NCBI RefSeq assembly: GCF_001425575.1
Contig: NZ_LMRD01000008.1
Location: forward strand, 267,171 to 331,170
From: Aurantimonas sp. Leaf443
Lineage (GTDB): Bacteria > Pseudomonadota > Alphaproteobacteria > Rhizobiales > Rhizobiaceae
Direction: 5' to 3'
DNA: 64,000 bases
The notes below the pieces were generated by a model. That model searched no databases, was not told where the DNA came from, and saw nothing but the letters and a program-made list of their open reading frames with translations. Shown one piece after another: positions 17,773-28,718 of this stretch; within the stretch, counting starts at the first letter, position 1, and every line of letters begins with the position of its first letter. The position numbers were made by a program, and so were the translations under genes.

Positions 17773-18801
17773 ATGAACATCCGCACGCTTCTGGCTTCGG
17801 TCGCGCTCACCGGCCTCGTCGGCCTTGCCGCTTCCCCTGCCCTCGCGCAGGACGCCGGCACCGTCTGCCTCATCACCAAGACCGACACGAACCCGTTCTT
17901 CGTGAAGATGAAGGAAGGCGCCGAGGCCAAGGCCAAGGAACTCGGCATCAAGCTGCAGTCCTATGCCGGCAAGATCGACGGCGACACCGAGAGCCAGGTC
18001 GCGGCCATCGAGAGCTGCATCGCCGCCGGCGCCAAGGGCATCCTCATCACCGCCTCCGACACCAAGGCCATCGTGCCCTCGCTGAAGCAGGCGCGCGACG
18101 CGGGCATGCTCGTCATCGCCCTCGACACCTCGCTCGAGCCGATCGACGCGGCCGACGCCACCTTCGCCACCAACAACCTGACCGCCGGCGAGCTCATCGG
18201 CCAGTGGGCCAAGGCCCAGCTCGGCGACAAGGCGGCCGACGCCAAGATCGCCTTCCTCGACCTCAACCCCTCGCAGCCCTCCGTCGACGTCATGCGCGAC
18301 CAGGGTTTCATGAAGGGCTTCGGCATCGACACGAAGGACATCAACGTCATCGGCGACGAGGACGACGCGCGCATCGTCGGCCACGACGTGACCAACGGCA
18401 ACGAGGAGGGCGGCCGCACGGCGATGGAGAACCTTCTCCAGAAGGATCCGGGCGTCAACGTCGTCTACACGATCAACGAGCCGGCCGCCGCCGGCGCCTA
18501 CGAGGCGATCAAGGCCGCCGGCATGGACGGCCAGGTCCTCGTCGTCTCGGTCGACGGCGGTTGCCCGGGCGTCGCCAACGTCAAGGAAGGCGTCATCGGC
18601 GCGACCTCGATGCAGTACCCGCTGAAGATGGCGGCCATGGGCGTCGAGGCCGTCGACAAGTTCGTCAAGACCGGCGAGAAGCCCGCCGCGACCGAGGGCC
18701 TGAACTTCACCGACACCGGCGTCGACCTCGTCACCGACAAGCCGGCGGACGGCGTGAAGTCGATGAGCTCGGCCGACGCGATGAAGGCCTGCTGGGGCTG
18801 A
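17773..18801 (+). CDS. frcB: Sugar ABC transporter periplasmic binding protein (fructose/ribose type)
   Basis: A 342-residue periplasmic-binding protein of the RbsB/FrcB type (PBP1 fold). The signal peptide ends LASPALAQ. The mature protein opens [25 protein letters not shown], followed by [21 protein letters not shown], and has the hinge [21 protein letters not shown]. It strongly resembles FrcB of rhizobia, the receptor of a fructose/mannose/ribose transporter. GGGAGGAG upstream fixes the start. It is the first gene of frcBCA. A hairpin and a 335-base gap follow, a layout often giving excess receptor over membrane components. Confidence 0.88.
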   Translation: MNIRTLLASVALTGLVGLAASPALAQDAGTVCLITKTDTNPFFVKMKEGAEAKAKELGIKLQSYAGKIDGDTESQVAAIESCIAAGAKGILITASDTKAIVPSLKQARDAGMLVIALDTSLEPIDAADATFATNNLTAGELIGQWAKAQLGDKAADAKIAFLDLNPSQPSVDVMRDQGFMKGFGIDTKDINVIGDEDDARIVGHDVTNGNEEGGRTAMENLLQKDPGVNVVYTINEPAAAGAYEAIKAAGMDGQVLVVSVDGGCPGVANVKEGVIGATSMQYPLKMAAMGVEAVDKFVKTGEKPAATEGLNFTDTGVDLVTDKPADGVKSMSSADAMKACWG

Positions 18802-19136
18802 GCCCTGGCGGCGGACCCCGGGCCCTTCAGGCTCGGCGGTCCGCCTCCCCTGCGGCGGCCCGTCCGCCTCGTCCCGATCACGGGGGCCGCTCCAGGGCGG
18901 GCCCCGGCCCCGGCCCCGGCCGCGCCAGCGTGGAAGCGCCCGGCCACGGGACTGTCCCGCGCCCGTTCCAGGCCCCGGCGCGGCGGATGCGAGGCCCCTT
19001 GCCGGGCACCCTCGCCCAAGGGCCTGCCGCACCGCTCCGCGGACCCGGCGCGCGTCGTTGCCGATGCTCGTGAATTGGCGCAGACTTCGCGCAGAGCGGG
19101 ACGCCTGAAACGAATTCCGCCAGGGAGAGAACCGTC
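18802..19136. other. frcB-frcC intergenic region
   Basis: 335 bases without a gene inside what should be one operon. It contains the hairpin at 18810-18845 and a GGCCCC-type repeat run (GGGCCCCGGCCCCGGCCCC..., about 18898-18922). The remainder is extremely GC-rich. CAGGGAGAG precedes frcC. A second promoter for frcCA is possible, but none is visible. Confidence 0.6.
18810..18845 (+). terminator. Hairpin after frcB, possible attenuator
   Basis: GGCGGACC and GGTCCGCC form an 8-bp stem with a 20-base loop, starting 8 bases after the frcB stop. There is no T-run, so it may act as partial termination or as an mRNA 3'-end stabiliser. Confidence 0.5.
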
Positions 19137-20230
19137 ATGACCGAGACATCCGGGACGCCTCCGCGCGCGCCCACACGACAGAGCGCGGCGGATTTCGAGG
19201 CCGTCGCGGCCAAGGGCGACACGCGCGTCGCCGAGTTCGACCGGGGCGGCGGGGCGCTCGCCCGGCTGCAGCATTTCCTGCACGCCAACCCGACGATGGT
19301 GCCGGTCATGGTGCTGGCGCTCAGCGTCGCCGTGTTCGGCCTCATGCTCGGCAGCCGGTTCTTCTCGCCGCAGACGCTGAACTTCATCCTGCAGCAGGTG
19401 ACGATCGTCGGCATCGTGGGCGTCGCGCAGACGCTCGTCATCCTCACCGCCGGCATCGACCTCTCGGTCGGCGCCATCATGGTTCTCTCCTCGGTCGTGA
19501 TGGGCCAGTTCGCCGTCAAGCTCGGCCTGCCCGCGCCGCTGGCGCTTCTGTGCGGCCTCGCCGTCGGCACGCTCTGCGGCTTCATCAACGGCTTCCTCGT
19601 CGCCCGGCTGAAGCTGCCGCCCTTCATCGTCACGCTCGGCACGTGGTCGATCTTCCTGGCCACCAACTTCATCTACTCGGCCAACGAGACGATCCGCGCG
19701 CAGGACGTGGAGGCCAACGCGCCGCTCCTGCGCTTCCTCGGCGAGACCTTCCGCATCGGCTCGACGACCTTCAGCTACGGCGCCGTCTTCATGGTGCTGC
19801 TCGTCTGCGCCTTCTTCTACATCCTCAACAACACGGCCTGGGGCCGGCACGTCTACGCCATCGGCGACGATCCGGACGCGGCGCGCCTGTCGGGCATCTC
19901 CACGCAGAAGACGCTGATCTCGGTCTATGTCGTGGCCGGCCTCATCTGCGGCCTCGCCGGCTGGGCGCTGATCGGGCGCATCGGCTCCATCTCGCCGACC
20001 TCCGGCCAGGAGGCCAACATCCAGTCGATCACCGCGGTCGTCATCGGCGGCACCTCGCTCTTCGGCGGGCGCGGCTCGGTCTTCGGGACGCTGATCGGCG
20101 CCCTCATCGTCGGCGTCTTCGCCATGGGCCTGCGCATCTGGGGCACCGACCCGCAGTGGACGCAGCTCACCGTCGGCGCGCTCATCATCCTGTCGGTCGC
20201 GGCCGACCAGTGGATCCGGAAGGTGTCGGC

Positions 20231-20234
<4 letters not shown>
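19137..20234 (+). CDS. frcC: Sugar ABC transporter permease
   Basis: A 365-residue permease of the ribose/fructose (RbsC) class with about ten membrane helices after an 80-residue cytoplasmic N-terminus. Typical blocks are VGVAQTLVILTAGIDLSVGA, FINGFLVARLKLPPFIVTLG and ITAVVIGGTSLFGGRGSVFG, the last being the contact region for the ATPase. It overlaps frcA by four bases (ATGA), so the two are translationally coupled. It forms the import complex with FrcB and FrcA. Confidence 0.92.
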
Positions 20235-21013
<779 letters not shown>

Positions 21014-21047
21014 CCCGTCGCATCCGCTGTCGAAACACCACGCCTCG

Positions 21048-21068
21048 GCCCCGCGGCCGGGGCGTTTT
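21048..21068 (+). terminator. Terminator of frcBCA
   Basis: GCCCCG-CGGC-CGGGGC is followed by GTTTT. It is short but GC-only, with a T-run, and correctly placed after frcA. Confidence 0.75.
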
Positions 21069-21150
21069 CCTGTCTCAAGGCGGCGTGAGCGCGGGAACGC
21101 CGGGGGCGCGTCGCGGATTGGAGGGATTACAACCTTCGGAGACAGTGCCC

Positions 21151-22257
21151 GTGCTCGACGCCGCCACCTCACGCCCCGTGCCCTACGACCCCGCCTTCGA
21201 GATCGAGGAGGAGAACGAGGCCGAGACCGCCCGCGAGCTCGTCGAGACGATGCGCTCCATCATGGAGACGGTCGTCCGGGACGAGGGCCGCGCCGTGCGC
21301 GCCGTCCATGCCAAGAGCCACGGTCTTCTCACCGGCCGGCTCGACGTCCTCCCAGACCTGGCCGAACCCTATGCGCAGGGTCTCTTCGCCAGACCCGGCA
21401 CGTATGGGGCGGTGCTGCGCTTCTCGACCAATCCCGGCGACGTCCTGAAGGATTCCGTCTCGCTGCCGCGCGGCCTCGCGCTCAAGATCGTCGGCGTCGA
21501 GGGCGAGCGCCTGCCGGGCTCGGAAGGCGAGAGCGTGCAGGACTTCGTGATGATCAACGCGCCGGCCTTCACCGCGCCCAACGCGCGCAAGTTCCTGGCC
21601 ACGCTAAAGCTGCTGGCGGCCACGACCGACACGCCGCAGGTCTTGAAATCCGCGCTCTCCACCGCGCTGCGCGGCGCCGAGAGCCTCGTGGAGGCGGCGG
21701 GCGGCAAGAGCGGCACGCTCCTCTCGCTCGGCGGCCATCCCGCGACCCATATTCTCGGCGAGACGTTCCACAGCCAGGCGCCGCTCCTTCACGGCCGCTA
21801 CATGGGCAAGGTCTCGCTCGCGCCCGCCTCGCCCGAACTCAAGGCGCTGACGGACCGGCCGGTCGACATCACCGCCCATCCCGACGCCCTGCGCCAGGCC
21901 GTGCGCGCCTTCTTCCGCGAACATGGCGGCAGCTGGGACCTGCGCGTGCAGCTTCTCACCGACCCCGCCTCGATGCCACTGGAGGATTCCAGCACCGTCT
22001 GGCCGGAGGACAAGAGCCCGCACGTCACCGTCGCGCGCATCACCGTGGAGCCGCAGGACCCCTACGATCCACCGCGCGTCTCCGGGATCGACGAGGCCAT
22101 GTCCTTCTCGCCCTGGAACGGGCTGGCCGAGCACCGGCCGCTCGGCTCGATCATGCGCGTGCGAAAGCCCGCCTACGAAATGTCCTCGGACCTGCGCGCG
22201 CGCACCAACGGCTGCCCCATCCACCAGCCGAAATCGGCAGCGGATCTCCCGGCATGA
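21151..22257 (+). CDS. Catalase-family (SrpA-like) heme protein
   Basis: A 368-residue protein related to small heme catalases. The distal-His segment is VRAVHAKSHGLLTG, then GTYGAVLRFSTNPGD and SVQDFVMINAPAFTAPNARKFL. The C-terminal segment is HRPLGSIMRVRKPAYEMSS. Members have a catalase core but often show peroxidase, not catalase, activity, and some act on lipid-type substrates. The start is uncertain: GTG at 21151 has GGAG eight bases upstream, while GTG at 21145 and GTG at 21085 are also in frame. The stop overlaps the next start by four bases, coupling it to the GST gene. Confidence 0.82.
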   Translation: MLDAATSRPVPYDPAFEIEEENEAETARELVETMRSIMETVVRDEGRAVRAVHAKSHGLLTGRLDVLPDLAEPYAQGLFARPGTYGAVLRFSTNPGDVLKDSVSLPRGLALKIVGVEGERLPGSEGESVQDFVMINAPAFTAPNARKFLATLKLLAATTDTPQVLKSALSTALRGAESLVEAAGGKSGTLLSLGGHPATHILGETFHSQAPLLHGRYMGKVSLAPASPELKALTDRPVDITAHPDALRQAVRAFFREHGGSWDLRVQLLTDPASMPLEDSSTVWPEDKSPHVTVARITVEPQDPYDPPRVSGIDEAMSFSPWNGLAEHRPLGSIMRVRKPAYEMSSDLRARTNGCPIHQPKSAADLPA

Positions 22258-23003
22258 GCGTTCACGCCGACAGCGTCGATCTCTACTACTGGCCGGCGAT
22301 CCCCGGCCGCGGCGAATATGTGCGCCTCGTCCTGGAGGCGGCGGGCGTTCCCTATCGCGACGTCGCGCGCCTGCCGGAGGAGAAGGGCGGGGGCGTCCAC
22401 GCCATGCTCGCCTTCCTGCAGTCGTCCGAGCGCCATCCCGCGCCCTTCGCGCCGCCTGTCCTCGTGGAGAGCGACGGCACGCTCCTGTGGCAGAGCGCGC
22501 TCATCACGGCCCATCTCGGCGAGAAGCACGGGCTGGCCCCGGCCGATGCGCCGAGCCGGCTCGCCGCGCGCGCCATCGCCATGACCATCGCCGACTTCGT
22601 CGACGAGGTGCACGACACGCATCACCCGCTCGGCGTCTCGCGCTACTACGAGGAGCAGACGGAGGCCGCGCAGGAGCGGGCGCTGGCCTTCCGCGACGAG
22701 CGCATGCCGAAATATCTCGGCTTCCTGGAGCGCTGCGTCACCGACAATCCGACCCTGTCGGGCTATCTCGTCGGCGACAGCCTCACCTATGCGGATCTGG
22801 CGCTCTTCCAGACGCTGGAGGGTCTCGCCTACGCCTTTCCGCGGCGGCTTGCGACGCTGCGCCCCGACGTGCCGGCGATCTTCGCCCTGCATCACCGCGT
22901 CGCCGACGATCCGCGCCTTGCCGACTATCTCGCCAGCGACCGCCGCCTCCCGTTCAACGAGGACGGCCTCTTCCGCGCCTATCCCGAACTCGACGGCGAC
23001 TGA
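22254..23003 (+). CDS. Glutathione S-transferase-family protein
   Basis: A 249-residue GST. The N-terminal thioredoxin-fold domain begins VDLYYWPAIPGRGEYVRLVLEAAGVPY (in part), resembling sigma/alpha-type GSTs where a Tyr in the first strand activates glutathione. LLWQSALITAHLGEKHG is the gamma-glutamyl-binding region. The helical C-terminal domain includes LVGDSLTYADLALFQTLEGL. It is translationally coupled to the catalase-like gene, suggesting joint action on peroxides or their lipid products. That is inference. Confidence 0.85.
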   Translation: MSVHADSVDLYYWPAIPGRGEYVRLVLEAAGVPYRDVARLPEEKGGGVHAMLAFLQSSERHPAPFAPPVLVESDGTLLWQSALITAHLGEKHGLAPADAPSRLAARAIAMTIADFVDEVHDTHHPLGVSRYYEEQTEAAQERALAFRDERMPKYLGFLERCVTDNPTLSGYLVGDSLTYADLALFQTLEGLAYAFPRRLATLRPDVPAIFALHHRVADDPRLADYLASDRRLPFNEDGLFRAYPELDGD

Positions 23004-23011
23004 GCGCGCAC

Positions 23012-23052
23012 GAAAAACGCCCCGGTCCTTCTCGGACCGGGGCGCCGTTTTT
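23012..23052. terminator. Bidirectional rho-independent terminator
   Basis: CGCCCCGGTCC and GGACCGGGGCG form an 11-bp perfect stem. AAAAA precedes it and CCGTTTTT follows, so it works on both strands, serving the GST gene and the convergent transglycosylase gene. Confidence 0.92.
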
Positions 23053-23095
23053 GCGTCTGCGACGATGGAACGCCCTTCGGCGTCCCGTCCCGCCT

Positions 23096-23923
23096 TCAGC
23101 CCTCGAGCTTGGAGGCGAAGAGCGCGAGCGCCTTCTGGTAGACGCCGGCGCGGTTCCAGTCGCGCAGCACGCCGAAATTGCCCTCGCCCTGCTGGTAGCC
23201 CACGCCCGGCTGCCAGCCGTGCTGGCGCAGGAAGTTGGCGGTCGAGAACAGGACGTCGGCGCGCGAGTTGATGAGGTCGCGACGCCCGTCGCCGTCGCCG
23301 TCGACGCCGAAGCGCAGGTAGTTCTTGGCGAGGAACTGCGTCTGGCCGATCTCGCCGGCCCAGGCGCCCTTCATCTGGCTCGGGCGCATGTCGCCACGGT
23401 CGACGATGGCGAGCGCGGCGAGCAGCTCCTCGGCGAAGAAGTCCGAGCGGCGGCAGTCATAGGCGAGCGTGGCCAGCGAGGAGAAGATGTTCATGTTGCC
23501 GGAATTGGCGCCGAAACCCGTCTCCATGCCCCAGATGGCGACGACGATCTCCTTCTGGACGCCGTACTTCTTCTCCATGGCGTTGAGCACCTGCGCGTTG
23601 TCGCGGATGATCTTCTTGCCCTTGGTGACGAAGGAGGCCGGCGCGCGGCGCGCCATGAAGTCCTCGAGCGAGATGTTCATGGAATGCTGGTTGCGGTCGA
23701 GCTTGATGACCTGCGCCGAATAGGCGGTGGGGGCCAGCGCCGACTGGATCGTGCCCTGCGAGATGCCGGAGGCCATGGCCTCCTGCGCGAACTGCTGCTT
23801 CCAGGCCGAGAAGCCGGACGCGTCGTTGCCGCACTGCGCCGCGACCGCCGGGGCGGCGGAAAGGCCCAGAACCATGAGCGTCGCCGCGCCGAGCGCCTTG
23901 ATCGTGCGGGGGGTGAACGTCAT
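23096..23923 (-). CDS. Lytic murein transglycosylase (SLT_2/MltB-like)
   Basis: A 275-residue exported peptidoglycan lytic transglycosylase. The signal peptide ends SAAPAVAAQ. The catalytic Glu is in VAIWGMETGFG, followed by NMNIFSSLATLAYDCRRS and the family block KGAWAGEIGQTQFLAKNYLRFGVD. The product of this activity is 1,6-anhydro-muropeptides. There is no C-terminal peptidoglycan-binding domain, so it is the short form. It is a single gene ended by the bidirectional hairpin at 23012-23052. Confidence 0.92.
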   Translation of the reverse strand: MTFTPRTIKALGAATLMVLGLSAAPAVAAQCGNDASGFSAWKQQFAQEAMASGISQGTIQSALAPTAYSAQVIKLDRNQHSMNISLEDFMARRAPASFVTKGKKIIRDNAQVLNAMEKKYGVQKEIVVAIWGMETGFGANSGNMNIFSSLATLAYDCRRSDFFAEELLAALAIVDRGDMRPSQMKGAWAGEIGQTQFLAKNYLRFGVDGDGDGRRDLINSRADVLFSTANFLRQHGWQPGVGYQQGEGNFGVLRDWNRAGVYQKALALFASKLEG

Positions 23924-24360
23924 TCTGTCCTCACTTCGTTGTCCATGCGCCGCGGTTCGGCCGCTCGCTCTCAGGATGGGTCCGGACTTCGCCCGCGCGC
24001 CTTCGGGTGCCCGTCTCCCCGCGCGGGGCGGGACGGCGGGCGCCCGAGGGCGGGCCGGGAAGCTGCCTTCGTCCGGGGCTTAACGCATCGAAATCCGCAA
24101 CAGTAGTGCAGACTTGCGACACGCGGTGCGCCGGGGAATGCAAGCAAACTATGGTGAGGGTGTGGACGAGACGTTTAACGCGCAAGCACAGGCGTAAAAG
24201 AGCGGGTGCCCCGCCCTCACGATCGCGTCATAGGGCCGCGCGTCGGGACCGACGTGTCTCTGCATCTGCCGCCCGGCGTCCCGCATCGCGGGGATGGACC
24301 CGGAGCGTCAGGTCAGGGGCGGGCGCCGCCCGGCTCGGAGCCGGGCGCGGCCTGGCGGCG
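23924..24360. other. Gene-free stretch between cysA and the transglycosylase gene
   Basis: About 440 bases. The part near 24090-24200 is less GC-rich than its surroundings and probably holds the transglycosylase promoter. A hairpin near cysA is listed separately (24327-24347). I see no small gene. Confidence 0.55.
24327..24347 (-). terminator. Hairpin downstream of cysA
   Basis: CGCCCGGCTC-G-GAGCCGGGCG is a near-perfect palindrome 14 bases after the cysA stop on the minus strand. It has no T-run. Confidence 0.5.
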
Positions 24361-25404
24361 TCAGGCCGCGGCGGGGAAGAGCGCCCATTTCAGCGGCCGC
24401 ACCGCGATCGGCCCGGCGACGGCGGACGGCGCATCGGCCGGCACCTCCACCTCCAGGCGCTCGCCGCCGGAGAGAAGCTCCAGTTCCACGACGCGCGTGC
24501 CCGCCGAGCGGCGCGAGGCGGTGACACGCCCGGCCAGCGTGCCGGGGCCGCCTTCGGCCACGACGAGGTCGTGCGGGCGCAGGAAGATCTGCGCCGGCCC
24601 GTCCGGCAGCGAGCCGTCGCCGGGGCCGATCGGCGTGCCCGCGTGGAAGACCGTGCCGCCGCGCAGTTCCACCGGCAGCGCGTTGGAGGCGCCGATGAAG
24701 GAGAAGACGAAGGGCGAGGCGGGCCGGTCGTAGATGTCGTCGGCCCCGCCCACCTGCTCGATGCGGCCCTGGCTCATGACGACGACACGGTCGGCGAGTT
24801 CCAGCGCCTCCTCCTGGTCGTGCGTGACGAAGACGGTCGTGTGGCCGGTCTTCTCGTGCAGGTCCCGCAGCCAGCGGCGCAGTTCCTTGCGCACCTTGGC
24901 GTCGAGCGCGCCGAAGGGCTCGTCGAGGAGGAGGACCTTCGGCTCGATGGCGAGCGCGCGGGCGAGCGCCACGCGCTGGCGCTGACCGCCCGACAGCTGG
25001 CTCGGATAGCGCTGGCCGAGGCCCGACAGCTGCACGAGGTCGAGAAGCTCGTGGGCGCGGCGGCGGATCTCGGCCTCGGGCGGGCGCGTCGCCTTCGGGC
25101 GCACCGAGAGGCCGAAGCCGATATTCTCGGCGATCGTCATGTGCTTGAACAGCGCGTAGTGCTGGAAGACGAAGCCGACATTGCGCTCCTGCACGCTCTT
25201 AAGCGAGGCGTCCTCGTTGCCGAAGCGGATCGTGCCCCGCGTCGGGAACTCGAGCCCGGCGATGAGGCGCAGGAGCGTCGTCTTGCCCGAGCCCGAGGGG
25301 CCGAGCAGGGCGATCAGCTCGCCCGAACCGATGTCCAGCGAGACGTCGTGCAGCGCGGGGAAGCGGTCGAAGTCCTTGGCGAGATTGCGAACGGCGATTT
25401 CCAT
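24361..25404 (-). CDS. cysA: Sulfate/thiosulfate ABC transporter ATP-binding protein
   Basis: A 347-residue ATPase and last gene of the cysPTWA operon. Walker A is GPSGSGKTT, the signature [14 protein letters not shown], Walker [13 protein letters not shown], and the His switch [15 protein letters not shown]-terminal regulatory TOBE-like domain follows (about residues 235-347, with [11 protein letters not shown]). The opening [25 protein letters not shown] is typical of CysA. It powers sulfate import with CysT, CysW and the binding protein. About 110 bases separate it from cysW, and AAAGGA precedes its start. Confidence 0.94.
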   Translation of the reverse strand: MEIAVRNLAKDFDRFPALHDVSLDIGSGELIALLGPSGSGKTTLLRLIAGLEFPTRGTIRFGNEDASLKSVQERNVGFVFQHYALFKHMTIAENIGFGLSVRPKATRPPEAEIRRRAHELLDLVQLSGLGQRYPSQLSGGQRQRVALARALAIEPKVLLLDEPFGALDAKVRKELRRWLRDLHEKTGHTTVFVTHDQEEALELADRVVVMSQGRIEQVGGADDIYDRPASPFVFSFIGASNALPVELRGGTVFHAGTPIGPGDGSLPDGPAQIFLRPHDLVVAEGGPGTLAGRVTASRRSAGTRVVELELLSGGERLEVEVPADAPSAVAGPIAVRPLKWALFPAAA

Positions 25405-25513
25405 GGGGGAGTCCTTTCGGCATCGGCCCGGCGATCGAACCCGATCGGCGGAAAGCCCGATGCGTGGAGCCAGAGGTCGGAGCGTCGCGCGCGTCCGAAG
25501 GGACGCGCGGCGC

Positions 25514-26485
25514 CTAGTGTCCGCCGCGCGTGGCCTTGAGGCCGTCGGCGTAGCGCCATTCGAGGACGGTCTTCAGCCCGAGCGTGATGAGGGCGAGAAG
25601 GGCGAGGAGCGAGGCGACGGCGAAGGCGGCCGAGAAGGCGTATTCGTTGTAGAGGATCTCGACATGCAGCGGCATCGTGTTGGTGACGCCGCGGATATGG
25701 CCGGAGACGACGGAGACGGCGCCGAACTCGCCCATCGCGCGGGCGTTGCACAGGAGCACGCCGTAGAGGAGCGCCCATTTCACGTTGGGCAGCGTCACGC
25801 TCCGGAAGGTGCGCCAGCCGCTGGCGCCGAGCGAGATCGCCGCCTCCTCGTCCCCCGTGCCCTGCTCCTGCATGAGCGGGATCAGCTCGCGGGCGACGAA
25901 GGGCACGGTGATGAAGACGGTGGCCAGGACGATGCCCGGCACGGCGAAGACGATCTCGATGCCGTTGCGCACGAGGAAGGGGCCGAGGAGCCCCTGCGCG
26001 CCGAAGAGCAGCACGTAGACGAGGCCCGAGATGACCGGCGAGACAGAGAAGGGCAGGTCGATCAGCGTGGTGAGAAGGCTCTTGCCGCGGAACTCGAACT
26101 TCGCCACGCACCAGGCGGCGGCGAGGCCGAAGACGCAGTTGGCCGGCACCGCGATGGCAGCGACGAGAAGCGTCAGGCGGATGGCGGCGAGCGCGTCCGG
26201 CTCCACGATGGACTCGAGATAGAGCGCCACGCCCCCGCGAAAGGCTTCCACGAAGACCAGCGCCAGCGGCAGGAACAGGACCAGCGCCAGGAAGGCGACG
26301 GCGATGCCGATCAGCAGCCGGCGCATGCCCGGCGATTCGGACGTGGGCGATCTCGGCCTGCGGCGCGGCACGGCGCGGCTCCCTTCGCCGAAGGCGGGCA
26401 CCGCGCCGGTGCCCCCGTCGAAGGCGGCGACGGGAGACGGGCGGGCGCCGCTCATGTCGAGTGCGAGGCTCGTCTCAGACGCCAT
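25514..26485 (-). CDS. cysW: Sulfate ABC transporter permease CysW
   Basis: A 323-residue permease with six predicted helices in the last 270 residues. The ABC loop reads [30 protein letters not shown] (in part), and [20 protein letters not shown] is a CysW hallmark. The first 50 residues ([22 protein letters not shown] and on) are an Ala/Pro/Gly-rich extension not usual for CysW. An internal ATG ([20 protein letters not shown]) would give a standard-length protein, so the true start may be there. The 3' end of cysT overlaps the chosen start by 11 bases. Confidence 0.92.
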   Translation of the reverse strand: MASETSLALDMSGARPSPVAAFDGGTGAVPAFGEGSRAVPRRRPRSPTSESPGMRRLLIGIAVAFLALVLFLPLALVFVEAFRGGVALYLESIVEPDALAAIRLTLLVAAIAVPANCVFGLAAAWCVAKFEFRGKSLLTTLIDLPFSVSPVISGLVYVLLFGAQGLLGPFLVRNGIEIVFAVPGIVLATVFITVPFVARELIPLMQEQGTGDEEAAISLGASGWRTFRSVTLPNVKWALLYGVLLCNARAMGEFGAVSVVSGHIRGVTNTMPLHVEILYNEYAFSAAFAVASLLALLALITLGLKTVLEWRYADGLKATRGGH

Positions 26486-27326
26486 GACCATACCGCTTCC
26501 GGCTCCAAGCCTGAACGAGATTGATGAAGAGCAGCATCGCGAAGGAGATGGCCAGCATGATGCAGGCGAGCGCCGTCGCACCCGCATAGTTGAACTCCTC
26601 CAGCCGGATGACGATGAGGAGCGGGGCGATCTCGGACACGCCGGGAATGTTGCCGGCGATGAAGATGACGGAGCCGTACTCGCCGACCGAGCGGGCGAGC
26701 GCCAGCGCGAAGCCCGTCGTGACGGCGGGGGCCAGCGTCGGCAGCACGACCTGCGTCACCGCCTGCAGGCGCGAGGCGCCGAGCGTGGCGGCGGCCTCCT
26801 CGTATTGCAGGTCGACCTCCTCCAGAACCGGCTGCACCGTGCGCACCACGAAGGGCAGCGAGACGAAGACCAGCGCCACCACGACGCCGAGCGGCGTGTA
26901 GGCGACCTTGATGCCGAGCGGCGTCAGGATCTGGCCGATCCAGCCGTTCGGCGCGTAGAGCGCCGTCAGCGCGATGCCCGCGACGGCCGTCGGCAGGGCG
27001 AAGGGCAGGTCGATCATGGCGTCGACGAAGCGCTTGCCGGGGAAGCGGTAGCGCACCAGCACCCAGGCCAGCAGAACGCCGAAGACGGTGTTGATCAGCG
27101 CCGCGACGAGCGAGGCGCCGAAGGAGAGCCGCAGCGCCATCAGCGTGCGGTGGTCGGTGGCGAGCGTCCAGAACCCGTCCCAGCCGATGCCGGCGGCGCG
27201 CATGACGAGCGCGGCGAGCGGCACGAGCACGATCAGGGAGAGATAGGTGAGCGTGAAGCCGAGCGCGGGGCCGAAACCCGGCACCACGCTGGGGCGCCGG
27301 ATCCCTGGAAGGGAGAGGACGGTCAT
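26475..27326 (-). CDS. cysT: Sulfate ABC transporter permease CysT (CysU)
   Basis: A 283-residue permease with six predicted membrane helices. Typical CysT blocks are [39 protein letters not shown] and [21 protein letters not shown] (the EAA loop contacting CysA), and [21 protein letters not shown] 27326 lies seven bases after the cysP stop, which is normal operon spacing. The frame is open into cysP, so a start up to 16 codons earlier cannot be excluded. It pairs with CysW to form the channel. Confidence 0.94.
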   Translation of the reverse strand: MTVLSLPGIRRPSVVPGFGPALGFTLTYLSLIVLVPLAALVMRAAGIGWDGFWTLATDHRTLMALRLSFGASLVAALINTVFGVLLAWVLVRYRFPGKRFVDAMIDLPFALPTAVAGIALTALYAPNGWIGQILTPLGIKVAYTPLGVVVALVFVSLPFVVRTVQPVLEEVDLQYEEAAATLGASRLQAVTQVVLPTLAPAVTTGFALALARSVGEYGSVIFIAGNIPGVSEIAPLLIVIRLEEFNYAGATALACIMLAISFAMLLFINLVQAWSRKRYGHGV

Positions 27327-27333
27327 CGGGCGA

Positions 27334-28359
27334 TCAGTTCGCCGGCTTATAGATCTGGTCGAAGACGCCGCCATCGCCGAAATGGTCGGGCTGCACCTTC
27401 TTCCAGCCGCCGAACATCGGATCGTCGATCGTGACGAGCTTCAGCTCGGGAAAGCGCTTCAGGTCTTCGGGCGCGGCCGAGTCCGGCCTGGACGGCCGGT
27501 AATAGTGCTTGGCGGCGATGGCCTGGCCCTCGGGCGAGTAGAGATAGTCGAGATAGGCGGTCGCCACCTCGCGCGTGCCCTTGGCGTCGACATTGGCATC
27601 GACGAGGGCGACGGAGGGCTCGGCCTTCATGGAGACGGAGGGGACGACGATCTCGAAATCGTCGGGCCCCAGTTCCTCCAGCGCCAGGAAGGCCTCGTTC
27701 TCCCAGGCCAGCAGCACGTCGCCGATGCCGCGCTGGACGAAGGTGGTGGTGGCGCCGCGCGCGCCCGTGTCGAGCACCGGCACGTGGGAGAGGAGCGTGC
27801 CGACATAGGCCTTCACCTTGGCCTCGTCGCCGCCGAACTTTTCGTGCGCCCAGGCCCAGGCCGCCAGGTAGTTCCAGCGCGCCCCGCCCGAGGTCTTGGG
27901 GTTCGGGGTGATGACCTCGACGCCGTCCTTCACCAGATCGCCCCAGTCGGCGATGGCCTTCGGATTGCCCTTGCGCACGAGGAAGACGATCGTCGACGTG
28001 TAGGGCGCGGAGTTGTTGGGCAGGCGCGAGCGCCAGTTCTCGGGAAGCTTCTTCGAGTTCTGCGCGATCGCGTCGATATCGGCCTCGAGCGCGAGCGTGA
28101 CCACGTCGGCCTCCAGCCCGTCGATCACCGAGCGGGCCTGCTTGCCCGAGCCGCCATGCGACATCTGCACGGTCACGGCTTCCTTGCCCTCGGCCTCGCG
28201 ATGCTTGGAGAAGGCGGCGTTGAAATCCTTGTAGAGCTCGCGCGTCGGATCGTACGAGACGTTGAGGAGGGTCTGCGCCGCGACGGGGCTCGCCAGGAGG
28301 CTGGCCGCGCCGAGCGCCGCCAGAAGGGTCATGCGAAAGCCGGTCATCGATGTCTCCAT
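27334..28359 (-). CDS. cysP: Sulfate-binding periplasmic protein
   Basis: A 341-residue binding protein and first gene of the sulfate operon. The signal peptide ([19 protein letters not shown]) is followed by the family opening [42 protein letters not shown] and [18 protein letters not shown] are the sulfate-contact segments of Sbp/CysP. It could equally be named sbp; family members bind sulfate and often thiosulfate. Two in-frame ATGs lie close together (METSM); either would give a normal signal peptide. Confidence 0.92.
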   Translation of the reverse strand: METSMTGFRMTLLAALGAASLLASPVAAQTLLNVSYDPTRELYKDFNAAFSKHREAEGKEAVTVQMSHGGSGKQARSVIDGLEADVVTLALEADIDAIAQNSKKLPENWRSRLPNNSAPYTSTIVFLVRKGNPKAIADWGDLVKDGVEVITPNPKTSGGARWNYLAAWAWAHEKFGGDEAKVKAYVGTLLSHVPVLDTGARGATTTFVQRGIGDVLLAWENEAFLALEELGPDDFEIVVPSVSMKAEPSVALVDANVDAKGTREVATAYLDYLYSPEGQAIAAKHYYRPSRPDSAAPEDLKRFPELKLVTIDDPMFGGWKKVQPDHFGDGGVFDQIYKPAN

Positions 28360-28718
28360 CAGGATTGTCCTGTATGAAGATAATCTCGATCGGATTGATA
28401 TGGATTGTCAAGAGAGTCAGATTTCGTTCGAATGCCACGGAGTTTCCGTCAAAGGCCTGCGCGCCCTCGACAATGGCGCGGGCCACCCGCCAAGGTGGCG
28501 TTAAGCATGTCGGAAATCTTCGATGCGCGAAGGCCGTGGAAGCGGCTCCTGCGATGTTTCGATGACGCGGGATAGACGAGCAGAACAGCCGCCCGGCGGC
28601 GCCGCGAGGCCCGTTTCGACCTTCGCGCAGAGGGCGAACGCGGTGCGGGGCGCGGGTCCGCGACGACGCGCCCGCCCGGCTGCGGGAAGGCCCGTCCGGT
28701 TCGCGGCCGGGGCGAGCG
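28360..28718. promoter_or_regulatory. Upstream control region of cysPTWA
   Basis: About 360 bases between cysP and the Rrf2 regulator gene. On the minus strand a perfect TTGACA (28411 down to 28406) is followed by an AT-rich stretch with AATC-N7-GATT symmetry (about 28382-28396) and ATTATC near 28384-28379. The 21-bp spacing of these boxes is too long for a standard promoter. The AT-rich patch of about 80 bases stands out against the surrounding composition and is the likeliest site for promoter and regulator binding. Confidence 0.5.

Noticed and set aside
18898-18922. GGCCCC repeats as a CRISPR or VNTR locus
   Set aside because: Too short, with no spacers and no cas genes; probably a simple GC slippage tract.
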